DNA of 64,000 bases from Aequorivita capsosiphonis DSM 23843 (lineage in GTDB: Bacteria > Bacteroidota > Bacteroidia > Flavobacteriales > Flavobacteriaceae), in assembly GCF_000429125.1 (NCBI RefSeq), contig NZ_AUBG01000015.1, positions 108,415-172,414 on the forward strand, read 5' to 3'. Below are positions 1 through 9,554 of this stretch, piece after piece. The notes under the pieces are model-generated. The model was not told where the DNA came from, searched no databases, and was given only the letters and a program-made list of their open reading frames with translations. Position 1 is the first letter of the stretch. Each line of letters starts with the position of its first letter. The position numbers were made by a program, and so were the translations under genes.

Positions 1-790
1 TCATCAGGTCTATTCCCATCAGCCTGGCAACCCCCCGTGCTATATCTGTGTATGCCGAAAAATCACAAAAAATTTGAAATGAAAAAAGAAGTACCGCCGC
101 AGAGGTTTCAATTCCGGTATATTTTCCAGGATCATCATACACGGTATTTACCAAAATTGCAATTCTATCTGCAATTACCATTTTCTTGAAAAATCCCCAT
201 AAGATCAAAAGCATCCCCGACCTTAAATTTTCATATTTAAGTTGTGAAAAATTCCTAAGTTGGGGTAATAAATGCTTGGATCGCTCAATGGGCCCAGCGA
301 CCAATTGTGGGAAATAAGAAACAAAGAGCGCGTAAATACCTATATGTCTTTCAGGCTTAATTTCGCCCCTATACACATCCATAGTATAACTCAAGGCTTG
401 AAAAGTATAAAACGAAATCCCTACTGGAAGCAAGAGATCTAAGATAGGTGCATCGATGTTTAATCCTATTATCGCAAAGCTATCCTCAATTGTTTTTGAA
501 AAGAAGTTGAAGTATTTATAAAAGAAAAGAATGGATAAATTGGTTATAAAACTTAGTGCCACCACAAGTCGCTTCCCTTTCGCCGTGGGCGCTTTATAAA
601 TTAAAATTCCACTGAAGTAAGTTACAAGAGTTGAGAAAGCGATAAGCAATGCATAGGTCGCATTCCAGCTCATATAAAAATAGTAACTGGCAACAAGTAA
701 TAATAACCACCTAAATTTTTTAGGAGTGATCAAATACAACAACAACACTACTGGAAGGAATATTAAAAAAGAGAAGGAATTAAATAACAT
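1..790 (-). CDS. MBOAT-family O-acyltransferase, AlgI-like (3' part cut by window edge)
   Basis: This is the first 263 codons of a membrane-bound O-acyltransferase; the gene runs off the left edge with no stop. Translation from the ATG at 788-790 gives a very hydrophobic protein starting MLFNSFSFLIFLPVVLL, with several membrane segments and the AlgI-type signatures LLPVGISFYTFQALSY (near residue 128) and FPQLVAGPIERSKHLLPQL (near 168). AlgI and its relatives transfer acetyl groups to exported polysaccharides across the inner membrane. The catalytic His of the family lies further downstream and is not visible here. It follows the glycoside hydrolase gene by about 45 bases on the same strand and probably closes the polysaccharide operon, so the likely job is acetylation of that glycan. 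Confidence 0.88.
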   Translation of the reverse strand, partial: MLFNSFSFLIFLPVVLLLYLITPKKFRWLLLLVASYYFYMSWNATYALLIAFSTLVTYFSGILIYKAPTAKGKRLVVALSFITNLSILFFYKYFNFFSKTIEDSFAIIGLNIDAPILDLLLPVGISFYTFQALSYTMDVYRGEIKPERHIGIYALFVSYFPQLVAGPIERSKHLLPQLRNFSQLKYENLRSGMLLILWGFFKKMVIADRIAILVNTVYDDPGKYTGIETSAAVLLFSFQIFCDFSAYTDIARGVARLMGIDLM

Positions 791-834
791 TGTTCATTAT
801 TTGTTAGTTTTTAATGATCTAAAAATTATACCAT

Positions 835-3621
835 CTATTTCATTTGTATCCGCAAAATACCAGATTCAGATTTATTTTGAATTGTAATACTCAAAGTTCC
901 CTTATTAAATTCTTTATGCAAGACCTTTTGGTCATTCCAATAAACATCATAGGAGTAATCGGGGTTAAGACAGGCTATTAGTGAAAAAGGCTTATCGGCG
1001 TGATCCATCACTTTTAAGCTTGCCTCTAATTTTGTATAATCTTTATTGAATTTTTGCTTTTTAATCCAAACATCATAACCTGCAGTAAGGTTTCCTACTT
1101 GGTAATAGGAATTAAACCACGCTAAAACTGGTGCCGAAAGGCCACTAAACTGATACCAGCCCTTTCCTCCCTTGGTTTCAATGGAAAAACTTTCATAGGA
1201 ATTATAGGTTCTTTCCGTTTCCCGTTTCCATACATCTAGTGCTGTTGTGGCAATTTTATGGGCAAAATCAGCCTCTCCCAAATCGAGCATCGCTTTCCAG
1301 TAAAACCATTGATGGGGCATCCAAACGCGGCCGTTCCAATAACCCGTTTTATTAAAATAAGGGGCAGATTGATCTACCGTTGACAACCCAACATCAGACC
1401 ATAGCTCTCCTTTTGTTTTAAGGTGAGACAAGGTTTTCTCGATTTGGTCTTTAGTACCAATTCCGGCTATCAATGGCGAAACACCGCCCAAGCCCATATT
1501 ATAATTAATGGAATCTTCATATTTTAAAATTTCTTCTGGCTTCCCAGAACCTGAATGTAGTACGTAGCCATAGTAACCACTTTCTTCATCCCACGAATAG
1601 TCGTTTAAGGCAGCGGAGAGGCTTTTAATGTCTTCGTTATATCCAATTACATCTTCCGAATTATTCAGTGCCTCGGCAGCAATTTTTAGGATTTTAGCAA
1701 CGCGAATCATATGAGCAGAACTAACTACCGGAGCCGTTATCTTAGTCATTTTATTATCGTGCATATATTTTTGTGGCGGATAATCATCCCAGCCTCCAGA
1801 GTTATAAAAATAATCCCAAGTTCGAATAAGACCAGAATCCAGGTTTCGAGTGCTAGAGGTGCTCGTGTTTCCGATTAAAAAATCGTAATACCGCTTCAAT
1901 CTGGGGTATTCTTCTTTTAAAAATTTATCAGATTGGTTTTTGTTCCACAATTCTTGAAATAAATAAATCTGCACCGGAAGCGGCGTACCGTGATGTATAA
2001 AAGCCGATTGCTCCTCAGGACCTGTTAAATAAGCATTGAGATTTTCGGTTCCACGCTGTAAATCTAATTGCGTAAGACCAATCCCTATAAATCCGGAATC
2101 CCAAGTATATAAGCAATCCCACTTACGCCCTGGCGCATGATGCCGAATGTATTGATGTTGCGTATAGATGGGATAAACCACATTTGATATTGTTGTGGCA
2201 GCCATTCTTTTTTGACTAAATAAATATTTCTCTCCTTCAGGAACAGTATTGTACTTATATAATTCATTTTTGGCAGTGGTGAAAATCGTATCATAATTCA
2301 ACTTGCCTACACCTTCCAATCTGGATTTCACTTCTTCCAAGTTCCCTGAACAAACCATTGCATTAATAGTTTTGGATGTATTGGGATCCAATTTTATGGT
2401 TTGAAGTGCGGCATCGGTAAAATGTCCTCCTTTATCTCCATAAAACTTATTTTCTTCCGAGGCATTGAGCTGTTCGTTGAAGTTGTTAGGCAGATCCTTT
2501 GCAAACCATTCTGCAGTTTTAAAATCGGGATAGTCCCAATACACTCCATAGTAAGTATCTGTATTCTCGTATTTTAGAATTATGGTATTGGAAGTTGGTC
2601 CTTTAATTATTTCTGGGACGCTATTCCATTTAACCGGTTCGATGGTAATTAAATCAAAATCATCTTGCGATACTATAGCATATCCATCGATAATTAGCGG
2701 AGATCTTGATTTGGATTCCACATTGAGTTGAAATTCTCCATTTTGTATTTCGCCAATAGGTATTTTAATCATATTGAGGGAGGTGGATGCGGGAAGTTTA
2801 ACTTCAGTATTTACTATACCGCTTAATTGCAGTTTTGCACTTTCCTCTTTTTCTGTTTTATATCGAATAGCTAGTACAGCATTCTTTATATTTTCTGGAA
2901 CTGTAAATTTATACGTAACCAGATCGCCCGTTTTCTTTCCAAATCCCTTCCCAATACCACTTCCGTTTATAAGTCCGTTTTCCCGAACTTCCCCTCGCAG
3001 CATTCCGTCGGGAACCAATTGATCTTTAACCCAAGGATTTTTAAAAGTAAAGGTCTCATAATCCAAAGCATCCACCCAGATTGCATTTTCAGGTAGGTTA
3101 ACTATCGCATAATTCAAGGGTACTTCTGGTTTGTGAGGCGCTAACGGAGGAAAGTGCATAGAAGCCATTAAATGCATCGTAAGATTTTGAATTGAATCCG
3201 TATTATTAACGCTGGTCATTTTTATCGCACTTGCGTTGGCATCAATTTTTGCATAAGCTATATCTGAATACACCTTATCTTTCCATTCCAGCTCATGGCG
3301 GTACGAAAAATAATCTAGATTGGGAGCGGCTTCCCACGGATGAAAATTTGATGTTTTTAAAACATCGGGCGGAGCAATAGCTTTATTATAAAACGAAGGA
3401 AAAACAGCAAGGTCAAAACGAAGGCCTTCTTGCGTATCGGGAATATGTGAAATTCCAACATATTTTTTGGTATATGGACCCCACTGCGAAAGGCTTAAAT
3501 CATGAGAGCCTTCACCAATAAGGTTAGCATGTTCTCTCTCCTTTTCGATACAAGAACTGATAAACAAGGACAGCACGACAATTGAAATAACTAATCCTGA
3601 AATCCTAAATATACTTTTCAT
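835..3621 (-). CDS. Lipoprotein glycoside hydrolase with a GH63/MGH1-like (alpha/alpha)6 domain
   Basis: A 928-residue protein that starts with a lipoprotein signal (hydrophobic stretch ending FISSC, Cys about residue 24), so it is probably anchored in the outer membrane or periplasm. The N-terminal half looks like beta-sandwich or accessory domains. The C-terminal half has the hallmarks of GH63-like alpha-toroid glycosidases: KWDCLYTWDSGF (near 500), SGGWDDYPP (near 608, the position of the family's acid Asp), YWNGRVWMPHQWF (near 765) and an ESFSIE segment (near 810) where the family has its catalytic base. The substrate cannot be read from sequence. Its place between a flippase and an acyltransferase gene suggests trimming or editing of the polysaccharide made by this operon, which is unusual company for GH63. 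Confidence 0.72.
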   Translation of the reverse strand: MKSIFRISGLVISIVVLSLFISSCIEKEREHANLIGEGSHDLSLSQWGPYTKKYVGISHIPDTQEGLRFDLAVFPSFYNKAIAPPDVLKTSNFHPWEAAPNLDYFSYRHELEWKDKVYSDIAYAKIDANASAIKMTSVNNTDSIQNLTMHLMASMHFPPLAPHKPEVPLNYAIVNLPENAIWVDALDYETFTFKNPWVKDQLVPDGMLRGEVRENGLINGSGIGKGFGKKTGDLVTYKFTVPENIKNAVLAIRYKTEKEESAKLQLSGIVNTEVKLPASTSLNMIKIPIGEIQNGEFQLNVESKSRSPLIIDGYAIVSQDDFDLITIEPVKWNSVPEIIKGPTSNTIILKYENTDTYYGVYWDYPDFKTAEWFAKDLPNNFNEQLNASEENKFYGDKGGHFTDAALQTIKLDPNTSKTINAMVCSGNLEEVKSRLEGVGKLNYDTIFTTAKNELYKYNTVPEGEKYLFSQKRMAATTISNVVYPIYTQHQYIRHHAPGRKWDCLYTWDSGFIGIGLTQLDLQRGTENLNAYLTGPEEQSAFIHHGTPLPVQIYLFQELWNKNQSDKFLKEEYPRLKRYYDFLIGNTSTSSTRNLDSGLIRTWDYFYNSGGWDDYPPQKYMHDNKMTKITAPVVSSAHMIRVAKILKIAAEALNNSEDVIGYNEDIKSLSAALNDYSWDEESGYYGYVLHSGSGKPEEILKYEDSINYNMGLGGVSPLIAGIGTKDQIEKTLSHLKTKGELWSDVGLSTVDQSAPYFNKTGYWNGRVWMPHQWFYWKAMLDLGEADFAHKIATTALDVWKRETERTYNSYESFSIETKGGKGWYQFSGLSAPVLAWFNSYYQVGNLTAGYDVWIKKQKFNKDYTKLEASLKVMDHADKPFSLIACLNPDYSYDVYWNDQKVLHKEFNKGTLSITIQNKSESGILRIQMK

Positions 3622-3681
3622 GTCTTATCAAATTTGATTGATCTTACTTCAAAATGGCGTTGAAACAAGTTATAAATAGCC

Positions 3682-4986
3682 CTATTTTTTTGAAATCATT
3701 TGCTTAATCTCCTTAATATAAAGCTTGGGTATAACGGCAAGAGAAAATTCTGTTAGACTTGCTCCAGTCATCCTTTTTACCAAAAACCACCAATTGGGTA
3801 CAAATAAAAACAAAAATCCTATAGTAACTGCCCAAGCAACGGCCTGAATGGAAATCGCACTACCCAAAAATACAAATATGGCCATAATAGCCATGGAGAA
3901 CAAATTCCAATAGAAGGAGAGATTAGTTCGTCCTGTTGCTATTACCAAGCTTCCAATGGGGTTACCTAAACTTCGAAGATACATATATAGCGACAAGATA
4001 CGTACCAATACTACAACGCTTTCATATTTTGGCCCATACAATATGGAAACAATTAATGGTGCAAAAATTATAATTCCCAAGTATACAAAAAAGTTTAACG
4101 ATGAAATAATGTTAATTAATTTCAAATAATTCCTTTTAAGTACTGTGATATCTGTCTGAAATTTTGCCAACAATGGATTGGCAATTTTTGTAATTATTGG
4201 ATTGATGATCTGGGCAGGTTTATAAACCAGTTGTTTTGCTAAGCTATAGCCTCCTAATAGCTCCGTACTAAATAGTTTTCCAATAACAATAATATCCAGA
4301 TCGCGATTAAAGTAATTTACAAACTGGCTTCCCACTTCATAGATACCGATTTTTAAAAATGGGATGGCTTCACCTAGGTTAAAGTGAAAACGTACAGGGT
4401 TTAATAAGACTCCTCGAATCCAAAAAAACAGATTTGGCACCGCATATTGAAACAAAGCTGAAAATATTAAAGCATATATACCAAATCCATAATATGCAAG
4501 AAGAATAGCAAGGCCCAGGGAAATAATTGAACTGGTTAATTCAACAATAGCAATGATACGAAAGTTGAGTTTTTTATGTTCAATGGTTTTAAATTGGCCT
4601 CCAAGTGCTGCTGCCAAAACGGCCAAAGCCATGATAATAATAAGTTGTGATAATAAGGGCTCATTATAAAATGAAGCGATATATGGCGATACAAAAAAAA
4701 TAATTCCAAAGACAACAACGCCAAAAATCAGATTTATCCAGTAAAGACTGGAGTATTCGTTTTTGGAAATATCCTGTTTATGAAATATCGCTGAAGTTAA
4801 GCCCATATCCATAAAAAGATTGATAATACCCAAAATGAAAAGCGTTAGGGCCATGAGCCCAAAGTCGGTTTTATCCAGAAAGCGGGCCATAATCGACAAC
4901 CTTAAAAGCGAGCATATTGCAACACCCATGGTGCCCAAGGTAGTCCATTTCACCCCTTTTATTACGCTGCCTCTTATTGGATCCAT
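3682..4986 (-). CDS. Polysaccharide flippase, Wzx/PST type (MOP superfamily)
   Basis: A 434-residue integral membrane protein with about twelve hydrophobic segments and an N-terminus (SVIKGVKWTTLG, then ARFLDKTDFGLMALT) typical of lipopolysaccharide and exopolysaccharide flippases of the WzxC/MOP family. Such proteins move undecaprenyl-linked repeat units across the inner membrane. It lies five bases downstream of the glycosyltransferase gene and upstream of the hydrolase, in the same direction, so co-transcription is likely. Together with the Wzz-like protein it points to a Wzx/Wzy-type assembly route. No Wzy polymerase is recognisable in the visible part of the operon. Confidence 0.88.
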   Translation of the reverse strand: MDPIRGSVIKGVKWTTLGTMGVAICSLLRLSIMARFLDKTDFGLMALTLFILGIINLFMDMGLTSAIFHKQDISKNEYSSLYWINLIFGVVVFGIIFFVSPYIASFYNEPLLSQLIIIMALAVLAAALGGQFKTIEHKKLNFRIIAIVELTSSIISLGLAILLAYYGFGIYALIFSALFQYAVPNLFFWIRGVLLNPVRFHFNLGEAIPFLKIGIYEVGSQFVNYFNRDLDIIVIGKLFSTELLGGYSLAKQLVYKPAQIINPIITKIANPLLAKFQTDITVLKRNYLKLINIISSLNFFVYLGIIIFAPLIVSILYGPKYESVVVLVRILSLYMYLRSLGNPIGSLVIATGRTNLSFYWNLFSMAIMAIFVFLGSAISIQAVAWAVTIGFLFLFVPNWWFLVKRMTGASLTEFSLAVIPKLYIKEIKQMISKK

Positions 4987-4991
4987 CTATT

Positions 4992-6194
4992 TTAAATAGT
5001 TAGCATTGACTTAAATTCCTTAATACTATCATCTTTCACTATGCTGGTACTTTGGCTTTCCATTTGTTTCCTAAGTTTCACAAGAGTTTCTGGGTTTTGT
5101 AAAAATGCTTCAACACCACTTAATATTGATTTTGTGTTATTACCTACAATCTTTCCGTTGATGTTCTCTTTTACAAACTCCTTGGCTGCCGGAAAGTCGG
5201 TAACAATTACTGGTGTGTTAAGCATAATGGCCTCGCTTAAAACCATTCCTTGAGCTTCATAGGCAGAAGACAATACAAAACAGTCAGCGTTCTTTATGTA
5301 AGGGTAAGGGTTTTGTTGGAATCCTTCAAAAACCATATAATCTTTTAAGTTATATGATGTTGCTTGGGTTTTTAGTGATTCCAAATCAGGACCATCTCCA
5401 ATAATGTACCATTTAAAGGAGTATTGCTTTTCTTTGAGTTCTTTGGCAACTTTTAGAATTCTATCAATCCGTTTTTGATTGTTTTCGATCCGTGCAACGG
5501 TAACAAAAATGATGCTATTTTCTTCGGCTGAATATGGGTTTAAGCCATTCCCTTTATCAATAATAATTTTAGGATCAATAAAATTATGAACTAAATATGA
5601 TTTCTCTAAAAACTCGGGTGCGAAAGTATCAAAATCGTCTTTACAACTTTTTGAAACAGAAACTACTTTATCAAAATTACTGTAGTGCTCTAATATATAA
5701 CCTCTTGTAAAACCTAACTTATCAAGATCATTATGAATCCAAGCTATTTTCTGTTTCGCTTTTACAGAGATTTGCACAAAATCATTTGCTCCCATCACTG
5801 CTTTAGTTTTAGGAATGTCGTTGGAAAAAGAAATGGCAGCATCATAGTTGGTTTTTTTGTTCCAACTGCCGTACAGAAACTTCATAGAAATTTTTCTACT
5901 GAACTTAGTGCCTATGCCCCTTGACACTAGCTTAACTAGTAAATACACCACCAAAAGATACCACGGAAGGTTTTCTTTGGCCTCTTTAAAATTAATGAAT
6001 AAGCATTTCAGAAAAAAGGGCGAATGTATCTTGACTTTATTGTTGAGATCGCTAAATTTTTCACCAAAATATGGATTAAAACAGACTAATTCTAGGGAGA
6101 GCTGATTGTCTTTATGAAGTTCTAACAACAGATTATACAATGAATTCGCTATTCCTCCCATCTTTAAGTGTGGGTTTACAAATAGTATTTTCAT
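4992..6194 (-). CDS. Glycosyltransferase family 4 (GT-B fold)
   Basis: A 400-residue soluble glycosyltransferase. The N-terminus (ILFVNPHLKMGGIANSLYNLL) is the usual acceptor-domain start of GT4 enzymes. The C-terminal half carries the donor-binding features: FVTVARIENNQKRIDRIL, WYIIGDGPDLESL, and the E-x7-E region SSAYEAQGMVLSEAIMLNTPVIVTD. It should add one sugar to a lipid-linked repeat unit at the cytoplasmic face of the inner membrane; donor and acceptor cannot be predicted. It is the only glycosyltransferase visible in the cluster, so others must lie beyond the left edge or elsewhere. Confidence 0.9.
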   Translation of the reverse strand: MKILFVNPHLKMGGIANSLYNLLLELHKDNQLSLELVCFNPYFGEKFSDLNNKVKIHSPFFLKCLFINFKEAKENLPWYLLVVYLLVKLVSRGIGTKFSRKISMKFLYGSWNKKTNYDAAISFSNDIPKTKAVMGANDFVQISVKAKQKIAWIHNDLDKLGFTRGYILEHYSNFDKVVSVSKSCKDDFDTFAPEFLEKSYLVHNFIDPKIIIDKGNGLNPYSAEENSIIFVTVARIENNQKRIDRILKVAKELKEKQYSFKWYIIGDGPDLESLKTQATSYNLKDYMVFEGFQQNPYPYIKNADCFVLSSAYEAQGMVLSEAIMLNTPVIVTDFPAAKEFVKENINGKIVGNNTKSILSGVEAFLQNPETLVKLRKQMESQSTSIVKDDSIKEFKSMLTI

Positions 6195-6221
6195 CGTATT
6201 TCTATTTTATTAATTTACTAG

Positions 6222-7433
6222 CTACTTGTTTAAAATTCCACAAAAATCCAAAACTTGAATTTGGGATTCGATTTTCAAACCTTTAAACTCATTATGTGCC
6301 ACTAAAAAGACCATAATATCACATGTCTCTTTAGCTTCTGTTGGACTCGTAATATTGAATTTGTCGTGAGATTTTAGATTTGGCTCAACAAACAAAATAT
6401 TAAAGCCATCTGTTTTTAATTGTTCGGCAACGTGCAGCGCTGGGGATTCTCTTAAATCATCAATATTCGGTTTAAAAGCAAGTCCCATACAAGCTATAAC
6501 GGCATCACGACCCTGTTCTATTTTAAATTGAAGTGCTGCATTTTTCACTTTTTCAATGGCCCACTCTGTTTTGTAATTATTGATTTCTCTAGCGGAACGA
6601 ATTATTTTTGACTCCTCAGGAAATTCAGATACTATAAACCAAGGATCAACAGCAATACAGTGGCCGCCAACACCAGTTCCGGGTTGCAAAATATTCACTC
6701 TGGGATGTTTATTTGCTAAACGAATCAATTCCCAAACGTTGATATTTGCTTTATCGCAAATCATAGAAAGCTCATTTGCAAAAGCTATCTGCACGTCACG
6801 GGATGAGTTTTCAACCAATTTGCACATTTCAGCAGTCTGCGAATTGGTTTTATGTAATTCTCCCTTAACAAAATGTTTGTAGAAGTTAACCGCTTTTTCA
6901 GTAGAAGCTTCGTCAATTCCGCCAATAGCACGATCATTTTGTTCCAGTTCGTAAATTACGTTCCCAGGTAATACGCGTTCTGGACAGTATGCAATAAAGA
7001 TTTCACCTTTTAATTCAGGACGTTCCTTAAAAATAATCTCTTGCATCTTATGGGTTGTTCCAACGGGACTCGTGGACTCCAAAATAACTAAAGCTCCTTT
7101 TTGAAGGGTAGGAATTATATTTTTAACGGCACTTTCAACATAAGAGAGGTCTGGCACGTGATTTTCTCTAAAAGGGGTTGGGACAGCTATCAGGTAAATA
7201 TCTGCCATCACCGACTTTGTCGATGCTTTTAAATAGCCTTGCTTAACTACATGATGGACAAGTCCGTCAAGTTCTGGCTCCACAATGTGAATTTTTCCTT
7301 CATTTATGGTATTTACAACGCGTGAAGAAATATCTACGCCAGTTACATTCAATCCTTTGCTCGCTATTAATGCAGCTGTTGGCAAGCCAATATAGCCAAG
7401 CCCCATCATTACCACTGAGGGTTTATTTTCCAT
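6222..7433 (-). CDS. wecC: UDP-N-acetyl-D-mannosamine dehydrogenase
   Basis: Oxidises UDP-ManNAc to UDP-ManNAc uronic acid with two NAD molecules. The protein has the Rossmann motif GLGYIGLPTAALIASKG at the N-terminus, the ESTSPVGTT segment, and the central GGHCIAVDPWF, which carries the catalytic Cys of the UDP-sugar 6-dehydrogenase family. The C-terminal domain has ACMGLAFKPNIDDLRESPA. I chose the ATG at 7431-7433 (MENKPSVVMM), one base after the stop of wecB, rather than an in-frame start five codons earlier that would overlap wecB. With wecB it supplies ManNAcA for the polysaccharide. Confidence 0.94.
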   Translation of the reverse strand: MENKPSVVMMGLGYIGLPTAALIASKGLNVTGVDISSRVVNTINEGKIHIVEPELDGLVHHVVKQGYLKASTKSVMADIYLIAVPTPFRENHVPDLSYVESAVKNIIPTLQKGALVILESTSPVGTTHKMQEIIFKERPELKGEIFIAYCPERVLPGNVIYELEQNDRAIGGIDEASTEKAVNFYKHFVKGELHKTNSQTAEMCKLVENSSRDVQIAFANELSMICDKANINVWELIRLANKHPRVNILQPGTGVGGHCIAVDPWFIVSEFPEESKIIRSAREINNYKTEWAIEKVKNAALQFKIEQGRDAVIACMGLAFKPNIDDLRESPALHVAEQLKTDGFNILFVEPNLKSHDKFNITSPTEAKETCDIMVFLVAHNEFKGLKIESQIQVLDFCGILNK

Positions 7434-7434
7434 G

Positions 7435-8559
7435 TTATAGTTGTTCAATAAAATTTACGATCCGTTCTGAAGTCTTTCCATCGCCATACGGATTATGCAA
7501 CATGCTCATCGCATTATAATACTCCGTATCATTTAATAATCTTTCGGTTTCAGCTACAATTCTAGCCTTATCCGTTCCCACCAAAAGTACAGTTCCTTCA
7601 TCAACAGCTTCTGGACGTTCAGTGGTTGTACGGGTTACTAATACCGGTTTTCCTAAACTTGGTGCTTCCTCTTGAATACCACCGCTATCCGTAATGATTA
7701 AATATGACTTTTCCATCAACCAAATAAAAGCAGGATATGCCAAAGGCGAGACAAGATGGATATTTACAACGCCGCTAAGCAAATCGTTTACTGGGCCAAC
7801 AACATTTGGATTTAAATGGACAGGATAGATTATCTGTACATCTGTATGATTTTGAGCTATTGTTTTTAGAGCAGCACAAATATTAATAAGTCCTTCCCCG
7901 TGATTTTCACGTCTATGGCCGGTTACAAGTATTATTTTATTCTGAAAGTTCAAGATGTTTTTTAAATTCTCAATTTCTTCGTCTTTAAAATTTTCAGCAT
8001 TTACTTTTTCAATTCCATAGAGAAGCGCGTCGATAACCGTATTTCCGGTCACTAAAATATTTTCTTCTTTGGTGTTTTCGGCCAAAAGATTATTTTTGGA
8101 AAGCTCCGTAGGTGAAAAATGGAAATCTGCAATCTTCCCGGTGAGCTGTCTATTAAATTCCTCTGGAAAGGGATATTGTCTATCAAAAGTTCGCAAGCCA
8201 GCTTCCACGTGACATATTTTGGCGCCACTATAAAATGCTGCAATACCTACAGCCATCGAGGTGGTAGTATCGCCGTGAACATAAACATAATCTGGTTTTA
8301 CCTCATCAAGGACAGGTTTCATGTTTTCGATTATGGTGGCTGTCAATGTATAAAGATTTTGGTTTGGACGCATAAGATCCAAATCGTAATCGGGAACTAT
8401 TTCAAAGAAGTCAAGTACTTGGTCCAACATTTCACGATGTTGGGCGGTAACGCAGACTTTTGTTTCGAATTTATCATTTTTTAAAAAAGCTTGAACTAAT
8501 GGCGCCATTTTTATGGCTTCAGGTCTTGTTCCAAAGACAATGAGATTTTTTTTCTTCAT
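7435..8559 (-). CDS. wecB: UDP-N-acetylglucosamine 2-epimerase (non-hydrolysing)
   Basis: Converts UDP-GlcNAc to UDP-ManNAc. The 374-residue protein shows the family's GTRPEAIKMAPLV N-terminus, YVHGDTTTSMAVGIAAFYSG, CHVEAGLRT, TGHRRENHGEGL and ITDSGGIQEEAPSLGKPVLV, all standard for the non-hydrolysing epimerase, including the conserved His and Glu residues of the active site. Its ATG overlaps the stop of the upstream Wzz-like gene (ATGA), so translation is probably coupled. Its product feeds WecC, encoded directly downstream. Confidence 0.96.
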   Translation of the reverse strand: MKKKNLIVFGTRPEAIKMAPLVQAFLKNDKFETKVCVTAQHREMLDQVLDFFEIVPDYDLDLMRPNQNLYTLTATIIENMKPVLDEVKPDYVYVHGDTTTSMAVGIAAFYSGAKICHVEAGLRTFDRQYPFPEEFNRQLTGKIADFHFSPTELSKNNLLAENTKEENILVTGNTVIDALLYGIEKVNAENFKDEEIENLKNILNFQNKIILVTGHRRENHGEGLINICAALKTIAQNHTDVQIIYPVHLNPNVVGPVNDLLSGVVNIHLVSPLAYPAFIWLMEKSYLIITDSGGIQEEAPSLGKPVLVTRTTTERPEAVDEGTVLLVGTDKARIVAETERLLNDTEYYNAMSMLHNPYGDGKTSERIVNFIEQL

Positions 8560-9539
8560 GAATTCGTTTTCTCATGGGTTTCAGCAATATCCTTCATTCT
8601 TCTATAAAGATTCATAACCAGGAAAAATCCTGAAAATATCAAAATTAGAAGTATCGGATATTTTACTTTTCTGCTTATATGAATACCCGAATCGTCCGAA
8701 ACGTTATAATTCGCTGCAGCGACTTTTACGATTTGCTGTTCATCTATTAACTGTTTATTCAGCTGTAAAAGACCGTAGGTTAAATCTGTCTTGGTCTTCA
8801 AAAGATCATTAAGTTGACTATTATCGTTTACCGCAACAGTTGGGAAATTTTGCTTGCCTTTCTGCATTTCAGCGGCAGTTTTTAACAGACTGTCTATTTG
8901 GGAAAGCATCTGTTCTGAAGATTCTATGCGAACCTGTGTATTTTTGCTTCCCACCTCTTTATATTGCTCATAATGAGAATTGTCATTAAGGTAGTTTATT
9001 GCGGCATCTACTATTTCTTGAGAATGTGCTTTACCCCTAATCTTTAAAGTTAAATGTTGATATTTAAAATACTGAAAGACCTGTGGATCCTTTAAATAAT
9101 CTTGAATACCCTGTTTTTCTGTTAAAGCCTTGAAAAGGTCAACACGTTCACGACTTCCCGATGCTAGCCTATATATATCTACAATAGGCTCTGCTTCAAT
9201 TCTTTTCAAATCCCTATAGTTAGGGCCAAAAATTTTCTTAGTAAAAACAGTATCTTGGTTCTTTATTTTTATAGAAAGAGTGTTTACTTTATCATAAAAA
9301 TATTGCGTGCTCTCAAAATTGGGAATTACTATGAGTTCGTTGTTATATACCTCCGTCTCGTTTTTATCCATATAGTAGCCAACAACCACTCCAACTATGA
9401 TTAAAACGACAATAACGATAATGTACTTTACAAAAAAAGTAATGACCAAAAAAAGAAGCCTTATAAAGGATTTAAAGAGATCAGTAATCTTACCAAAAAG
9501 ATGACCCAAATCTATTTCATCTTGATTGTTTTCTGCCAT
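8556..9539 (-). CDS. Wzz-like polysaccharide chain-length determinant
   Basis: A 327-residue inner-membrane protein with one membrane segment near residues 38-55 (IIVIVVLIIVGVVVGYY), a periplasmic part of about 240 residues with a helical middle, and a second segment near 293-310. This two-segment layout is that of Wzz chain-length regulators. There is no C-terminal tyrosine-kinase domain, so it is of the O-antigen/ECA type rather than the Wzc type. The N-terminal cytoplasmic tail (NNQDEIDLGHLFGKI) is typical of the Bacteroidetes members. It sits between rmlD and wecB with a 4-base overlap with the latter. It would set glycan chain length with a Wzy polymerase. Confidence 0.8.
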   Translation of the reverse strand: MAENNQDEIDLGHLFGKITDLFKSFIRLLFLVITFFVKYIIVIVVLIIVGVVVGYYMDKNETEVYNNELIVIPNFESTQYFYDKVNTLSIKIKNQDTVFTKKIFGPNYRDLKRIEAEPIVDIYRLASGSRERVDLFKALTEKQGIQDYLKDPQVFQYFKYQHLTLKIRGKAHSQEIVDAAINYLNDNSHYEQYKEVGSKNTQVRIESSEQMLSQIDSLLKTAAEMQKGKQNFPTVAVNDNSQLNDLLKTKTDLTYGLLQLNKQLIDEQQIVKVAAANYNVSDDSGIHISRKVKYPILLILIFSGFFLVMNLYRRMKDIAETHEKTNS

Positions 9540-9554
9540 AATAAATGCTATTGA

